From: S34-282 sp034422075
GTDB taxonomy: Bacteria; Chloroflexota; Dehalococcoidia; Lucifugimonadales; Australimonadaceae
Direction: 5' to 3'
NCBI GenBank assembly: GCA_034422075.1
Contig: DAOUJX010000048.1
Location: 1 to 29,475 of the forward strand
Length of the DNA stretch: 29,475 nucleotides
The translations under genes were made by a program, and so were the position numbers. Under the pieces are notes generated by a model. It was not told the DNA's origin. It did not search any database and saw only the letters and a program-made list of their open reading frames with translations. Shown one piece after another: positions 29,211 to 29,475 of the stretch. Position 1 is the stretch's first letter. Every line of letters begins with the position of its first letter.

Positions 29211-29475
29211 ATGACCTCCGTGCAGTCGCCTACTTCGCACCGACTACCCGGCGCCGTCCGGCCCACGCACTATGCCCTGCGGCTCCAGCCCGATCTTGAC
29301 GCATTCACGTTTCAGGGCCACGTCGAGATTGCGCTCGATGTAGCCGAGGAAGTGAACAGTATCACCGCCAATGCCGCGGAACTGACCATCGACAGCGCCG
29401 CCGTTGCCTTGCCCAACGGCGAAACGCTCGCAGCGCAAACGTCGCTCGACGAGGCGTCGGAACGCGTAACCATTC
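29211..29475 (+). CDS. M1-family aminopeptidase (N-terminal fragment, runs off window)
   Basis: About 88 codons of a zinc metallopeptidase of the aminopeptidase N/puromycin-sensitive type. The opening HRLPGAVRPTHYALRLQPDL, followed by FTFQGHVEIALDV and SITANAAELTI, is the standard start of the M1 N-terminal beta-saddle domain. The catalytic GAMEN and HExxH motifs are outside the window. The start may be ATG at 29211 or GTG at 29220: GGAG at 29207-29210 is adjacent to the ATG but well spaced (9 nt) for the GTG. It lies 68 bp downstream of tRNA-Arg. Confidence 0.88.
   Translation, partial: MTSVQSPTSHRLPGAVRPTHYALRLQPDLDAFTFQGHVEIALDVAEEVNSITANAAELTIDSAAVALPNGETLAAQTSLDEASERVTI

Overview
The window looks like a compact, high-GC bacterial chromosome segment made almost entirely of housekeeping genes. 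Gaps between genes are tiny, with many ATGA start/stop overlaps and convergent genes that abut or share bases. I infer a member of the Chloroflexota (Dehalococcoidia or SAR202-like). The basis is the EF-P subtype, the variant CoaBC active site and the gene neighbourhoods; no rRNA is present to test this. No prophage, insertion sequence or CRISPR array was seen.

Layout. 1-800 (-): start of valS. 935-2206 (+): MFS exporter. 2217-5154 (-): coaX-coaBC and a frameshifted endonuclease/exonuclease/phosphatase-family gene. 5215-8025 (-): acpS-nnr-VOC protein. 8098-8985 (+): folD. 9000-11600 (-): small membrane protein, aspS, ridA. 11669-12583 (+): divergent LysR regulator. 12708-16059 (+): tig-clpP-clpX, a protein folding and degradation operon. 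16056-24706 (-): a long run topA-xer-aroQ-pepP-efp-xseA-xseB-formyltransferase-hisN, several members of which overlap. 24866-25083 (-): two tRNA-Ser genes. 25179-27909 (+): glmU and a CBS/CorC membrane protein. 27910-28324: a non-coding stretch rich in inverted repeats, ending in a very strong hairpin. 28325-28831 (-): a small collagen-like lipoprotein. 29068-29142 (+): tRNA-Arg(CCG). 29211-end (+): start of an M1 aminopeptidase.

The genes cover CoA synthesis (coaX, coaBC) and its use (acpS), NAD(P)HX and enamine repair (nnr, ridA), one-carbon and amino-acid metabolism (folD, aroQ, hisN), translation (valS, aspS, efp, three tRNAs), proteostasis (tig, clpP, clpX, pepP, M1 peptidase), DNA topology, repair and resolution (topA, xseAB, xer), and cell-wall precursors (glmU).

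No novel multi-gene system was evident. The points most worth a second look are the structured non-coding region at about 27951-28299, the EF-P with an atypical tip loop, the apparently non-discriminating AspRS, the collagen-like lipoprotein, the orphan formyltransferase, and the frameshifted EEP gene.
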